DNA of 64,000 nt from Phaeobacter sp. A36a-5a (GTDB lineage Bacteria; Pseudomonadota; Alphaproteobacteria; Rhodobacterales; Rhodobacteraceae): NCBI RefSeq assembly GCF_037911135.1, contig NZ_JBBLYU010000001.1, positions 124,001-188,000 of the forward strand, written 5' to 3'. Shown piece by piece: positions 36,430 through 44,805 of this stretch. Each line of letters opens with the position of its first letter. Within the stretch, counting starts at the first letter, position 1. The notes under the pieces are model-generated. The model saw nothing but the letters and a program-made list of their open reading frames with translations. It was not told where the DNA came from and did no database searches. The position numbers were made by a program, and so were the translations under genes.

Positions 36430-36744
36430 ACACCCTCGAGAGACACATTATTTCACCCGTCAGTCGCTCCTGTGACTGGCGGGTTATTGTTTTGCTGGTG
36501 CGAACGTGGTTGTCGAACATTTGTGCGGAATGACCAGCGGTCATGTGCTGATGGTGAAGACATTTTGTGGCCGCGCCCTAGATAATCGCTTATGAAATAA
36601 AAACCTGATCATTATGCGGGCTTACCGTTGACGCTGCATCGATGATCGCGGCACAAAGGCCAGAGCTGCGGCAATTTGGATCTGCCGACAGCCAAATAGG
36701 TGCAGAGGTTCTGCGCTGAGACCAAGTGAGAATTCAGGCATTTC
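36430..36744. promoter_or_regulatory. ccr-luxR intergenic region (315 bp)
   Basis: Apart from the ccr terminator the region holds an AT-rich stretch (about 36575-36615, with TTATGAAATAAAAACC) that probably includes the luxR promoter. No 20 bp lux-box-like palindrome was found by eye. Confidence 0.5.
36456..36483 (+). terminator. Intrinsic terminator of ccr
   Basis: CCCGTCAGTC (36456-36465) pairs with GACTGGCGGG (36474-36483) with one G-T pair and an eight-base loop, followed by TTATTGTTTT. It lies 26 bp after the ccr stop. Confidence 0.85.
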
Positions 36745-37464
36745 ATGGCAACCAAAGTTAATCTTGATCTTATCCTTGAGGTTTTGGACGCCACGACAAC
36801 GGTCGATGGTCTGCAAGAGATCATTGAGCGGGTCTGTGAGACCTTTGAGGTTGATCACGCCATGTATCACTGGGTCGACAGCGCTGGCGATCACTATCAC
36901 TTTGGCACCTATTCGCGGGAATGGGTCGAGCGCTATCAGGAAAAAGCCTATGTGCGTGTCGATCCGGTCATTATCGGCTGCTATCAGCGGTTTCACCCGG
37001 TTGACTGGCGCCGCCTTGATTGGTCGTCCAAGCCTGCGCGCGAGTTTCTGCAGGACGCCCTTGCCCATGACGTAGGCAATCAGGGGTACTCAATCCCGAT
37101 CCGTGGGCCAAACGGGCAATTCGCTTTGTTCACGGTCAGCCACAACTGCAACGATGAGACCTGGACGAAATTCACTGACAGACACAGCCGTGACCTGATC
37201 CTGATCGGGCATTACTTCAACCGCAAGGCGCTGGAATTTGAACCGGATCGCAGCCCGGAGCACGTCCAACCCCTGTCCCCACGTGAGATTGACGCGTTAA
37301 CCTTGCTTGCGATGGGCTACAGCAGAGCCCAGGTGGCCAAGACGCTGACCATTTCGGAGCACACATTGCGGGTCTATATTGAGAGCGCGCGATTCAAACT
37401 GGGGGCGATCAACACCACGCATGCCATCGCACGGGCACTGAGTCTCGGGTTGATCATCATCTAA
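36745..37464 (+). CDS. LuxR-type quorum-sensing regulator
   Basis: A 239-residue regulator with an autoinducer-binding domain (about 20-165), where Trp, Tyr, Asp and Pro of the acyl-homoserine-lactone pocket are seen in EWVERYQEKAYVRVDPV, and a GerE-type helix-turn-helix at about 175-235 (LSPREIDALTLLAMGYSRAQ ... ISEHTLRVYIESARFKLGA). The luxI gene follows 94 bp downstream on the same strand. The pair resembles PgaR/PgaI of Phaeobacter, where it controls antibiotic production and motility; that identity is from memory. Confidence 0.92.
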   Translation: MATKVNLDLILEVLDATTTVDGLQEIIERVCETFEVDHAMYHWVDSAGDHYHFGTYSREWVERYQEKAYVRVDPVIIGCYQRFHPVDWRRLDWSSKPAREFLQDALAHDVGNQGYSIPIRGPNGQFALFTVSHNCNDETWTKFTDRHSRDLILIGHYFNRKALEFEPDRSPEHVQPLSPREIDALTLLAMGYSRAQVAKTLTISEHTLRVYIESARFKLGAINTTHAIARALSLGLIII

Positions 37465-37526
37465 GACGTTGAAGCTGTTGATGTTCATTAACCCTATAGT
37501 TGAAAATATCTTCTGATCGTAATCTG

Positions 37527-37552
37527 GTCCCACTTTTCTATCTAAAGGGGAC
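37527..37552 (+). promoter_or_regulatory. Hairpin covering the luxI ribosome binding site
   Basis: GTCCC (37527-37531) and CTTT (37533-37536), separated by a bulged A, pair with AAAGGGGAC (37544-37552): a nine bp stem with a seven-base loop. The AAAGGGG Shine-Dalgarno of luxI lies wholly in the 3' arm, eight bases before the ATG at 37559. Folded, it would block initiation. Confidence 0.65.
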
Positions 37553-37558
37553 TAAGTT

Positions 37559-38200
37559 ATGCTTCGTTACGTATATGCACACGACCTGTATAAGCACCGT
37601 GAGCTTGCCCATTCGATGTTCGTGGATCGCGCGGATCAGTTCAAGACGCGGCTGGGTTGGGAGGTCTCGGTAGATGCCTGCGGGGAAGAACGCGATGAAT
37701 ATGATGCGCTTGATCCGCTATATGTGATCTGGCAGCAGCCCGATGGCAGCCACGGTGGGTCAATGCGTTTCCTGCCCTCTACGGGTCCAATCATGGTAAA
37801 TGATGTCTTTCCTGAGTTGACCGGCGGGGAGGCGATCCGCAGCCCTCTGATCTGGGAATGCACCCGGTTCTGCCTGTCCCGACATGTCAGCGGCAATGTG
37901 GCCGGGGCGCTGACCCTGGCCGGGCTTGAGATCATGCGGAACTTCAATATCGCGCATTTTGCCGGGGTTTTTGATCGGCGGATGGTGCGGATCTACCGCT
38001 CTCTTGGGTTTAGCCCGGAAATTGTCGGCACCATGGGCGCGGGGCGGGACCGGATCTGCCTTGGCCTGTGGGACTATTCTACCGAGGCGTATCACCGGGT
38101 CGCGCAGAAGGCAGGCATTCAGCCGGAATTGTCGACACTCTGGTTCGACCGCTCCTTTGGCGGTGCAGGCGCGCCAGGACCCGTTGCGCTGACGGGGTGA
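37559..38200 (+). CDS. Acyl-homoserine-lactone synthase (LuxI type)
   Basis: A 213-residue synthase that joins S-adenosylmethionine and acyl-ACP to an N-acyl homoserine lactone. The invariant residues are present: Arg and Phe in VDRADQFKTRLGWEV (with the Trp), the two Asp in DEYDALDP, Arg in SMRFLPS, and Glu and Arg in WECTRFCL. The signal molecule cannot be read from sequence; the Phaeobacter counterpart makes 3-hydroxy-C10-HSL as I recall. Its ribosome binding site is inside a predicted hairpin. Confidence 0.93.
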   Translation: MLRYVYAHDLYKHRELAHSMFVDRADQFKTRLGWEVSVDACGEERDEYDALDPLYVIWQQPDGSHGGSMRFLPSTGPIMVNDVFPELTGGEAIRSPLIWECTRFCLSRHVSGNVAGALTLAGLEIMRNFNIAHFAGVFDRRMVRIYRSLGFSPEIVGTMGAGRDRICLGLWDYSTEAYHRVAQKAGIQPELSTLWFDRSFGGAGAPGPVALTG

Positions 38201-38309
38201 ACAGGGTGTCGATGGGCATAGCGCTGAAGGAGGGCGAGCTGCGCTGAAACGATATGATGTGGGGCCGTCTGCTCTGGTGCAGCCGGCCCGGCGGCTGTAG
38301 TGTCGCCGA

Positions 38310-39848
38310 ATGAGCGCAGCACCCATTAAATTCTCCGACGATCAGGCCGTCGCTTTTGATCGTGTCAGCAGTCTTCTTCGTGACGCAGGGGTCGATCTCG
38401 AAGACGATCTGCTTCACCCGCCCCGCGGTGACGGTGGCGCAATGGCGGTTATTGGCAAGGCCGGATCTGGTAAGACGCTGTTGTTGGCGGAGCTCTATAA
38501 GGCGTTGGAAAAGGCCGGTGTCGAGGTTGTTTCCGGCGACTATGAGAGCCGCAAGAAGAATGAGGACCGGCGCACACTCGCAATCCTCGCGCCCACAAAC
38601 AAGGCCGCCAGCGTGCTGCGCCTTCGTGGTGTTCCCGCAACTACGATCCACCGGATCCTCTATACGCCTGTCTATGATCCGGAATATGAGCGGATAGCGG
38701 AATGGCTGGCGGGTAGTGGCGATGAACCCGAAATTGAGGGGTTAACCGAAGAAGCCCTGGCGCGGGCGAAGGCGTTTTATGAACGCAACAAGTCGATCCC
38801 TGGTGCGTTGGCTGCTGCCGGTCTGCGCGGATCTGACTTCATCACCGGTTGGAAACGGCGGGAGGAGCCGCTGGATATCGGCTTTATAGATGAAGCTTCG
38901 ATGCTGGATGACCGCCAGTTCCAGGACCTTCAGGAAATTTTCCCGACATTATTGCTGTTTGGCGATCCCGCACAGCTCGCCCCGGTGAACCAATCCGGTG
39001 CCATGGTTTTTGAAACGCTGCCAGAAGAGCGCAAACTGATCCTCAACCGCATTCACCGCCAAGAGGCAGGCAATCCCATTCTGGACCTCGCTCATGCTCT
39101 GGCTGATCCGAACATCGGGTTTGAGGATTTTGAGCGCATGGTTGAGGACCTCTCTCGCCAGGATGATCGCGTCGTCTGGGGGCAACGGGTCGAGGTGGAT
39201 CTGATGGCACGTTCTCCGGTTCTGGTCTGGCGCAACAACACCCGGATTCGGCTGATCAATGCGTTTCGTAACGTGCACGGTGCGCCGGAGGACAGTTTGC
39301 TGGCTGGCGAGCCGCTGATCTGCGACGGAATCGAATTGCCGATGAAACATCGCAAGAAAAGGCTGGATCTGGAAGCCCGCGGCCTGATCAAGGGGGCCCA
39401 GGTCATCTACCTCGGACCGGGTCGCAAGCCTGGATTTTCGCGCCTTCACGTCATGGGGGCAGAGGACCCGCAGGTCTCTGCGGCCTCTATCGTGAAGATC
39501 GAAAAACCGGATGAAGAAGAGCCCTTCATTCCATTTGCTGCGCGTATGGGGGCGGCGTTTCTGCACGGGGCGGCCGTCACTATTCACAAGGCGCAGGGCT
39601 CGCAATGGCCCACGGCGCAGGTTTTTGCGCCTGATATCTATGCCGCGGCGCGCATGGGCCGGGTGGAGGCCGGGCAACCGCTCTGGAAGCGGCTTGCTTA
39701 TGTGGCCATTACGCGGGCGCAGGAGCGCCTGATCTGGGTGGTGCGCAATCGTCTGGCAAAGCCGACAGGCCCTCTGCAGGTGGACGACCTGCGGGCCGCG
39801 CCGGTAGGCGCCCTGACCCTGGAACTGCAAGAGGACAGCCCACTATGA
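38310..39848 (+). CDS. RecD-like ATP-dependent DNA helicase
   Basis: A 512-residue superfamily 1 helicase. Walker A is VIGKAGSGKTLLLAE near residue 50, Walker B FIDEASMLDD near 196, followed by FGDPAQLAPV (motif III), and the C-terminal UvrD-like part has VTIHKAQGSQWPTAQVF and YVAITRAQERL (motifs V and VI). Such single-chain RecD-like enzymes, often phage-related in style (Dda type), act in DNA repair or fork restart. It starts 109 bp after luxI and overlaps the SDR gene by four bases. Confidence 0.85.
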   Translation: MSAAPIKFSDDQAVAFDRVSSLLRDAGVDLEDDLLHPPRGDGGAMAVIGKAGSGKTLLLAELYKALEKAGVEVVSGDYESRKKNEDRRTLAILAPTNKAASVLRLRGVPATTIHRILYTPVYDPEYERIAEWLAGSGDEPEIEGLTEEALARAKAFYERNKSIPGALAAAGLRGSDFITGWKRREEPLDIGFIDEASMLDDRQFQDLQEIFPTLLLFGDPAQLAPVNQSGAMVFETLPEERKLILNRIHRQEAGNPILDLAHALADPNIGFEDFERMVEDLSRQDDRVVWGQRVEVDLMARSPVLVWRNNTRIRLINAFRNVHGAPEDSLLAGEPLICDGIELPMKHRKKRLDLEARGLIKGAQVIYLGPGRKPGFSRLHVMGAEDPQVSAASIVKIEKPDEEEPFIPFAARMGAAFLHGAAVTIHKAQGSQWPTAQVFAPDIYAAARMGRVEAGQPLWKRLAYVAITRAQERLIWVVRNRLAKPTGPLQVDDLRAAPVGALTLELQEDSPL

Positions 39849-40603
39849 CGATCCAAGCTCCAGATTCTAGACGCACGATCCTGATCACCGGAGCCAGCTC
39901 CGGTATCGGCCGTGCCGTGGCGGAGCTGTTTCTGGACGAAGGTTGGCAGGTGGGCCTGCTTGCCCGCCGCGCAAAGGCGCTGGAGGCCGTGGCGCAGGGG
40001 CGCGACACGGCTCATGTCTTGCCGGCGGATGTCACCGATGCTGAGGCTGTCGATCGTGCCGTGGAGACCTTTGCAAAGCGGGCCGGGCGGTTAGATGTGT
40101 TGTTCAACAATGCAGGCATCTTTACCCCTTCCGGCACGATTGATGAGATTGCGCTGGAGGATTGGTTTGCAGCCGTCAATGTAAACTTGAACGGCATGTT
40201 CCTTTCGGCCCGAGCGGCCTTTCGCCAGATGCGCCAGCAGGCCCCGCAGGGCGGGCGGATCATCAATAACGGATCAATTGCAGCCCATGTTCCGCGCCCA
40301 CATTCGGTCCCCTATGCGGCGACCAAAGCCGCGATCACCGGGCTGACCCGTAGCCTGTCGCTGGATGGGCGCCCGTTTGATATTGCCTGCGGACAAATTG
40401 ACATCGGCAACGCACGCACGCCGATGGTTGCGGATTTGAGCGTCCGGCAGGCCGAGACGGATCCGGCAGCGGGCGCGATGGAGACCTTCGCCGTTGAGGA
40501 TGCTGCACGGTCGGTGCTGCATATGGCAAATCTTCCGCCTGAGGCAAATGTGCAATTCATGACCGTGATGGCAACTAAGATGCCTTACATCGGGCGTGGA
40601 TAG
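39845..40603 (+). CDS. Short-chain dehydrogenase/reductase
   Basis: A 252-residue SDR oxidoreductase. The NAD(P) site is ITGASSGIGRAVAE near 14-22, LFNNAGIFTPSG is the central strand motif, and the catalytic Ser and YxxxK lie in INNGSIAAHVPRPHSVPYAA followed by TKAAITG. The substrate is unknown. Its ATG overlaps the helicase stop (ATGA), so the two are coupled, an unlikely functional pair. Confidence 0.88.
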   Translation: MTIQAPDSRRTILITGASSGIGRAVAELFLDEGWQVGLLARRAKALEAVAQGRDTAHVLPADVTDAEAVDRAVETFAKRAGRLDVLFNNAGIFTPSGTIDEIALEDWFAAVNVNLNGMFLSARAAFRQMRQQAPQGGRIINNGSIAAHVPRPHSVPYAATKAAITGLTRSLSLDGRPFDIACGQIDIGNARTPMVADLSVRQAETDPAAGAMETFAVEDAARSVLHMANLPPEANVQFMTVMATKMPYIGRG

Positions 40604-40702
40604 TCACTGCAGAGGTCTCCCGCCCGTTGTGACACCAGCAAGCTGGCACCACGCCCGTTGGGCGTAGCGCGGCGGTCTGGGTCTGGATCTGGTTCGTGGT
40701 CA

Positions 40703-41581
40703 TCAGCTGTTGCGCAGCAGGCGGAAGGCAGCAGAGGCACCCCAACCTGCGGCAATTGCAATGGCCAGTGACATAAGGCCGTAGAGAAACGGCTGTTCGC
40801 GTGAAAGTGTGTAAAGAAACCGTTCCAGCCCGACTTTGCGCACGTCGATGCTGGTTTCGTACTGCGCGACAACCGACCCGCCTCGTGTGAGCAGGATGCG
40901 GGTCCGATAGGCCCCTTCGGTCAGGTCGGCGGGCATCTCGATCGCAGTGCGAAACAGCGTTTGCTGATCGACGGCGACAGTGTTCTCCCGCAGAGAATAG
41001 AGATTGTTCTCGGACCGGATGCGGATCACGGCTTCGGCGAATTTCTGTGCCCCGCGGATGTGCATTCCGGCACCGACCGAGCGGATGGCCCGCCCCACGG
41101 AGACTCGATACCGCAGGTCCTCAGTATCGCTCAGCACCTGAGAGAGCGGCGCGCTTGTCGCAACTGCGTAGAAGCTCGGTGCCGAGTCTACCAGCACGCT
41201 GTCGGTGTTGACCCAGATCCCAAGCTTTTTCTCCTTGCGGCGTACCATCACGGGCGAGGCCGGACCGGATACGGCGACGATCACCTGAAGAGGGTCGTCC
41301 TGCGGGATAGGGGCTTCCCGCTTCACGGCCCCAAAGACGAGGATTTCCGATCCGTCGAAGTCGGCGGTGATGGCAACACGGTCTTGGCTCAGACCGAGCA
41401 CGACTTCCTCGCGCGGGCCAGCGGGAGGGTCGCTATCTGCCGGATCGGTGGAGGTCTGAGCGGTGGCCATCGACCCGAGTGGCAGGACCAGGAGGAATGC
41501 AATCCAGAGCCGCGCGGAGCCGCGGGCCGGCTGGGATTGCGGCTCGCGACGGAGGCGTTGCCTGATGACGCGATGGAGCAT
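40703..41581 (-). CDS. TIGR02186 family membrane protein
   Basis: A 292-residue protein from the ATG at 41581, with GGAGGG about eight bases before it. An N-terminal hydrophobic signal (LWIAFLLVLPLGSMATA) leads to a periplasmic region (VLGLSQDRVAITADFDGSEI, LVFGAVKREAPIP, VRRKEKKLGIWVNTD) and a C-terminal helix (LYGLMSLAIAIAAGWGASAA). This is the TIGR02186 pattern; members are regularly paired with TauE/SafE permeases. The start is one base after the permease stop. Function is unknown, possibly an accessory subunit. Confidence 0.8.
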   Translation of the reverse strand: MLHRVIRQRLRREPQSQPARGSARLWIAFLLVLPLGSMATAQTSTDPADSDPPAGPREEVVLGLSQDRVAITADFDGSEILVFGAVKREAPIPQDDPLQVIVAVSGPASPVMVRRKEKKLGIWVNTDSVLVDSAPSFYAVATSAPLSQVLSDTEDLRYRVSVGRAIRSVGAGMHIRGAQKFAEAVIRIRSENNLYSLRENTVAVDQQTLFRTAIEMPADLTEGAYRTRILLTRGGSVVAQYETSIDVRKVGLERFLYTLSREQPFLYGLMSLAIAIAAGWGASAAFRLLRNS

Positions 41582-41582
41582 T

Positions 41583-42506
41583 TCAGTGCCCTCCATCGCT
41601 GCCGAGCGAGTAAAGCTCAGATGGCATCAGCAACAGGTCCAGCCCGAGTTTGACGCAGACAATAATTACCATCAGCGCCAACAGAATGCGGAGCTGTTCA
41701 GCCTTGAGATAGACGCCGATCCGGGTGCCGATCTGGGCACCGATCACCCCGCCGATCAGCAATAGAACCGCCAGAACAATATCCACGGTATAATTCGTGG
41801 TGGCGTGCAGCATCGTGGTAAAGGCGGTGACCAGAATGATCTGAAACAGCGATGTACCAACCACAACCTTGGTTGGCATCCCGAGGATGTAGATCATGGC
41901 TGGCACCATGATGAAGCCACCACCAACACCCATGATTGCCGCGAGGATGCCGACGACGACACCGACCAGCAAGGGAGGAATCACGGAGATATAGAGGCCG
42001 GATGTGCGGAACCGCATCTTGAAGGGCAGGGCATGGACCCAGCCACGCTGCCGACGCGGCGCGGGGGCGCCACCTGCGGAGGCTTTGGATTTGCGGATCG
42101 CATTCAGGCTTTCGATGAACATCAGCCCGCCGACAACGCCAAGAAAGACGACGTAACAGAGTTTTACCAGCAGATCGACCTGGCCCAATGCTTTGAGATA
42201 GTTGAAGACCACAACCCCAAGCGCCGCACCGAAAAGACCGCCCGCTTGAAGAACCAGGCCCATCTTGATGTCGACGGTTCGGCGCCTGAAATGAGCAAGA
42301 ACACCGGAGAATGAGGAGGCCACGATCTGATTGGCTTCGGTGGCAACGGCCACTGCCGGCGGGATGCCGATGAAGAACAGGAGCGGTGTCATCAGGAAGC
42401 CGCCACCGACACCAAACATGCCGGACAGGATGCCGACCATGCCGCCAAGCCCCAGCAGCAGGAATGCGTTGACCGAGACTTCGGCGATGGGAAGATAAAT
42501 CTGCAT
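41583..42506 (-). CDS. TauE/SafE family permease, partner of the TIGR02186 protein
   Basis: About 307 residues from the ATG at 42506 (MQIYLPIAEVSVNAFLLL); the longer frame upstream lacks family sequence. Eight or so helices with the two family repeats GILSGMFGVGGGFLMTPLL and GILAAIMGVGGGFIMVPAM. It probably exports a sulfur-containing or organic anion; the substrate is unknown. The next gene, of the TIGR02186 family, is one base downstream. Confidence 0.88.
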   Translation of the reverse strand: MQIYLPIAEVSVNAFLLLGLGGMVGILSGMFGVGGGFLMTPLLFFIGIPPAVAVATEANQIVASSFSGVLAHFRRRTVDIKMGLVLQAGGLFGAALGVVVFNYLKALGQVDLLVKLCYVVFLGVVGGLMFIESLNAIRKSKASAGGAPAPRRQRGWVHALPFKMRFRTSGLYISVIPPLLVGVVVGILAAIMGVGGGFIMVPAMIYILGMPTKVVVGTSLFQIILVTAFTTMLHATTNYTVDIVLAVLLLIGGVIGAQIGTRIGVYLKAEQLRILLALMVIIVCVKLGLDLLLMPSELYSLGSDGGH

Positions 42507-42672
42507 ATCAGTGTTAGAGCGCAGCAATTGGCTAAAATCAACTGCCGATGCCGCTCCGCAGAAAACAGGACTGACGCTAGGGCAAAAACTGGACCTATGA
42601 AAGTTGGTCGGAACTCGCATGGGGAGAACTGGTTTCCGAAAAGTCTGACTCTGGCTGTGTCAAAACGGCAAA

Positions 42673-42733
42673 CGCCCGGCCGGAGCCGGGCGCTTGCAGA
42701 TGCCTTTGGTACAGCCCTGCGGGCTGTACCAAA
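42673..42733 (-). terminator. Double hairpin after the nucleoside ABC operon
   Basis: Two stems follow the last permease gene: TTTGGTACAGCCC (42705-42717) with GGGCTGTACCAAA (42721-42733), a perfect 13 bp stem with a three-base loop, and CGCCCGGC (42673-42680) with GCCGGGCG (42685-42692). On the minus strand the first is met 13 bp after the stop at 42746, then the second, which runs into GTTTGCCGTTTTG. Probably a terminator; the first may belong to a repeat family. Confidence 0.7.
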
Positions 42734-42745
42734 TTGATGGCTCTA

Positions 42746-43714
42746 TCAGCGCTCCTTTACGTAGGGTTCTCCACCGGCTTTGGGCGGAACCGCCTTGCCG
42801 ACGAAGCCTGCCAGGATCACCACAGTCAGGATGTAGGGCAGGGCGTCCATCATCTGCACCGGAATCACAAAGTTGCCGATTTCGATGTTCTGAAAACGCA
42901 GGGCCACCGCTTGAAGCAGGCCGAACAGAAGGCAGGCACCAAGCGCGTGCCAGGGGCGCCATTTCGCGAAAATGAGCGCTGCCAGGGCGATAAAGCCGCG
43001 ACCGGCTGTCATGTCCTTTACGAACCCGGCCTGTAGCGCTGTTGCTAGATAGGCGCCGGCAATGCCGCAGAGCAGGCCACAGATCATTACCGCCGCATAG
43101 CGCAGACCGACCACGGACACACCGGCGGTATCGACAGCTGCGGGGTTTTCCCCGACCGCGCGCAGGCGTAGGCCAAAGCGCGTACCAAAGAGGATCCAGG
43201 CGGTAGCAGGCACCGCGAGGAACGCCAGGTAGACCAGCACGGAGTGACCGGAAAGCAGCTCGCTATAGATCGGGCCCAACACAGGGACATCCGCCAGCGC
43301 ATCTGCAAACGGCAGGCTGAGAGGTTCAAATCGGCCGCCCGAGAACAGCGAGGGTGTGCGCCCGCCCTGCTGGAACCAGTCCTGCGCGATCAGTACGGTC
43401 ATGCCTGCGGCAAGGAAGTTGATCGCCACACCGGAGATCAGCTGGTTGCCACGGAAGGTGATCGAGGCGAGCCCGTGCAGGCCGCTGAGAACCAGCGATG
43501 ATGCGATACCGGCCAGGAGGCCGAGCCAGACATTGCCAGTGGTCGCAGCCACCGCCGCCGAGAAGAAAGCGGCCATCAGCATTTTGCCTTCAAGGCCGAT
43601 ATCGAAGATCCCCGCCCGTTCGGAGAACAGTCCAGCCAGACAGGCCAGCAGCAGCGGTGTTGCGAGGCGAACGGTGCTGTCGAGCACCTGGATTAGAGTC
43701 AGAAAATCCATCAC
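42746..43714 (-). CDS. Nucleoside-type ABC transporter permease (second)
   Basis: A 322-residue permease of the BPD_transp_2 family with about eight to ten helices. LFSERAGIFDIGLEGKMLMA near residue 30 is the conserved NIGxEGxM-type loop of BmpA-linked sugar/nucleoside transporters, and GENPAAVDTAGVSV, near 215, is the coupling loop to the ATPase. Its start overlaps the other permease gene by four bases. Last gene of the operon. Confidence 0.88.
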   Translation of the reverse strand: MMDFLTLIQVLDSTVRLATPLLLACLAGLFSERAGIFDIGLEGKMLMAAFFSAAVAATTGNVWLGLLAGIASSLVLSGLHGLASITFRGNQLISGVAINFLAAGMTVLIAQDWFQQGGRTPSLFSGGRFEPLSLPFADALADVPVLGPIYSELLSGHSVLVYLAFLAVPATAWILFGTRFGLRLRAVGENPAAVDTAGVSVVGLRYAAVMICGLLCGIAGAYLATALQAGFVKDMTAGRGFIALAALIFAKWRPWHALGACLLFGLLQAVALRFQNIEIGNFVIPVQMMDALPYILTVVILAGFVGKAVPPKAGGEPYVKER

Positions 43715-44805
43715 GCTTTCCCCCGGCGCAGAGCAAGGAAGATCCGTTCAAGCGGTCCTCGTACCATATTGTCCAGCGCGCCTGTGAATAGGATCACCAG
43801 TGCCTGAATGACGACGATCAGTTCCCGCGGGATGCTGGTCCATAGCGCCAGCTCCGCGCCGCCCTGATAGAGGAACCCGAACAGGATCGCGGCCAGAAAC
43901 ACGCCAAAGGGATGGCTGCGCCCCATGAGTGCCACGGCGATGCCGATGAAACCGGCGCCCTCGGTTGAGTTCAATACCAGGCGCTCGGCCTCGCCCATCA
44001 CATTGTTGGTGGCCATCATGCCCGCCAGACCGCCAGAGATCAGCATCGCAATCATGGTGATCTTGACCGGCGAGATTCCGGCGTAAAGCGCGCCATATTC
44101 GGAGTTGCCATAGGCCCGGATCTCGTAGCCCAGTTTGGTACGCCAGATCAGCAACCAGACCGCAACGCAAGCAGCAAGCGCGACGAGGAAGCTCACATTG
44201 GCAGGTGCCGCCTTGGAAAACTCGATCCCGATAGGTGCGAGGAGCTCATGCAAGGACGGCAGGTGGACAGCTTCGGCAAAACGGGCTGTCGCCGGGTCCA
44301 TCGAACCTTCTGGACGCAGGAGATTGACCAGCACGTAGTTCAGAACGGCCGCCGCAATAAAGTTGAACATGATTGTGGTGATCACGATATGGCTGCCGCG
44401 CTTCGCCTGAAGATAGGCGGGGATCGCGGCCCAGGCCGCACCAAAAAGGGCAGCACCCAGGCTGGCAAAGATCAGTGCCAGCGACCAATGCGGCCAGGGA
44501 ATATAAAGGCATACGAGGGCCACACCCAAACCACCGAGCATCGCCTGACCTTCACCACCGATGTTGAAAAGCCGGGCGTGGAAGGCCACGGAAACGGCCA
44601 GACCCGTGAACAGGAAGTTGGTGGCATAATAGAGCGTATAGCCCCAGCCATAAGTGGATCCAAGCGCGCCCGAAACCATCAGCTTCACGGCGGCAATCGG
44701 GTCTTCGCCAATGCCAAGAATCACCAAGGCAGACAGAATAGCGGCCAATACGAGGCTGATCAGCGGGATCAGTACGACATCGGCCCATTTAGGCATTTTA
44801 TCCAT
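43711..44805 (-). CDS. Nucleoside-type ABC transporter permease (first)
   Basis: A 364-residue permease with about nine helices. LFNIGGEGQAMLGGLGVAL is the conserved loop of this family and IRAYGNSEYGALYAGIS the ATPase contact. It begins on the base after the ATPase stop (TAAATG) and overlaps the next permease by four bases. With the other subunits it forms an importer for nucleosides or a related solute. Confidence 0.88.
   Translation of the reverse strand: MDKMPKWADVVLIPLISLVLAAILSALVILGIGEDPIAAVKLMVSGALGSTYGWGYTLYYATNFLFTGLAVSVAFHARLFNIGGEGQAMLGGLGVALVCLYIPWPHWSLALIFASLGAALFGAAWAAIPAYLQAKRGSHIVITTIMFNFIAAAVLNYVLVNLLRPEGSMDPATARFAEAVHLPSLHELLAPIGIEFSKAAPANVSFLVALAACVAVWLLIWRTKLGYEIRAYGNSEYGALYAGISPVKITMIAMLISGGLAGMMATNNVMGEAERLVLNSTEGAGFIGIAVALMGRSHPFGVFLAAILFGFLYQGGAELALWTSIPRELIVVIQALVILFTGALDNMVRGPLERIFLALRRGKA

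Noticed and set aside
37465-37558. A lux box upstream of luxI
   Set aside because: No 18-20 bp CTG-N10-CAG-like dyad was found; the only dyad overlaps the ribosome binding site and fits an RNA hairpin better.
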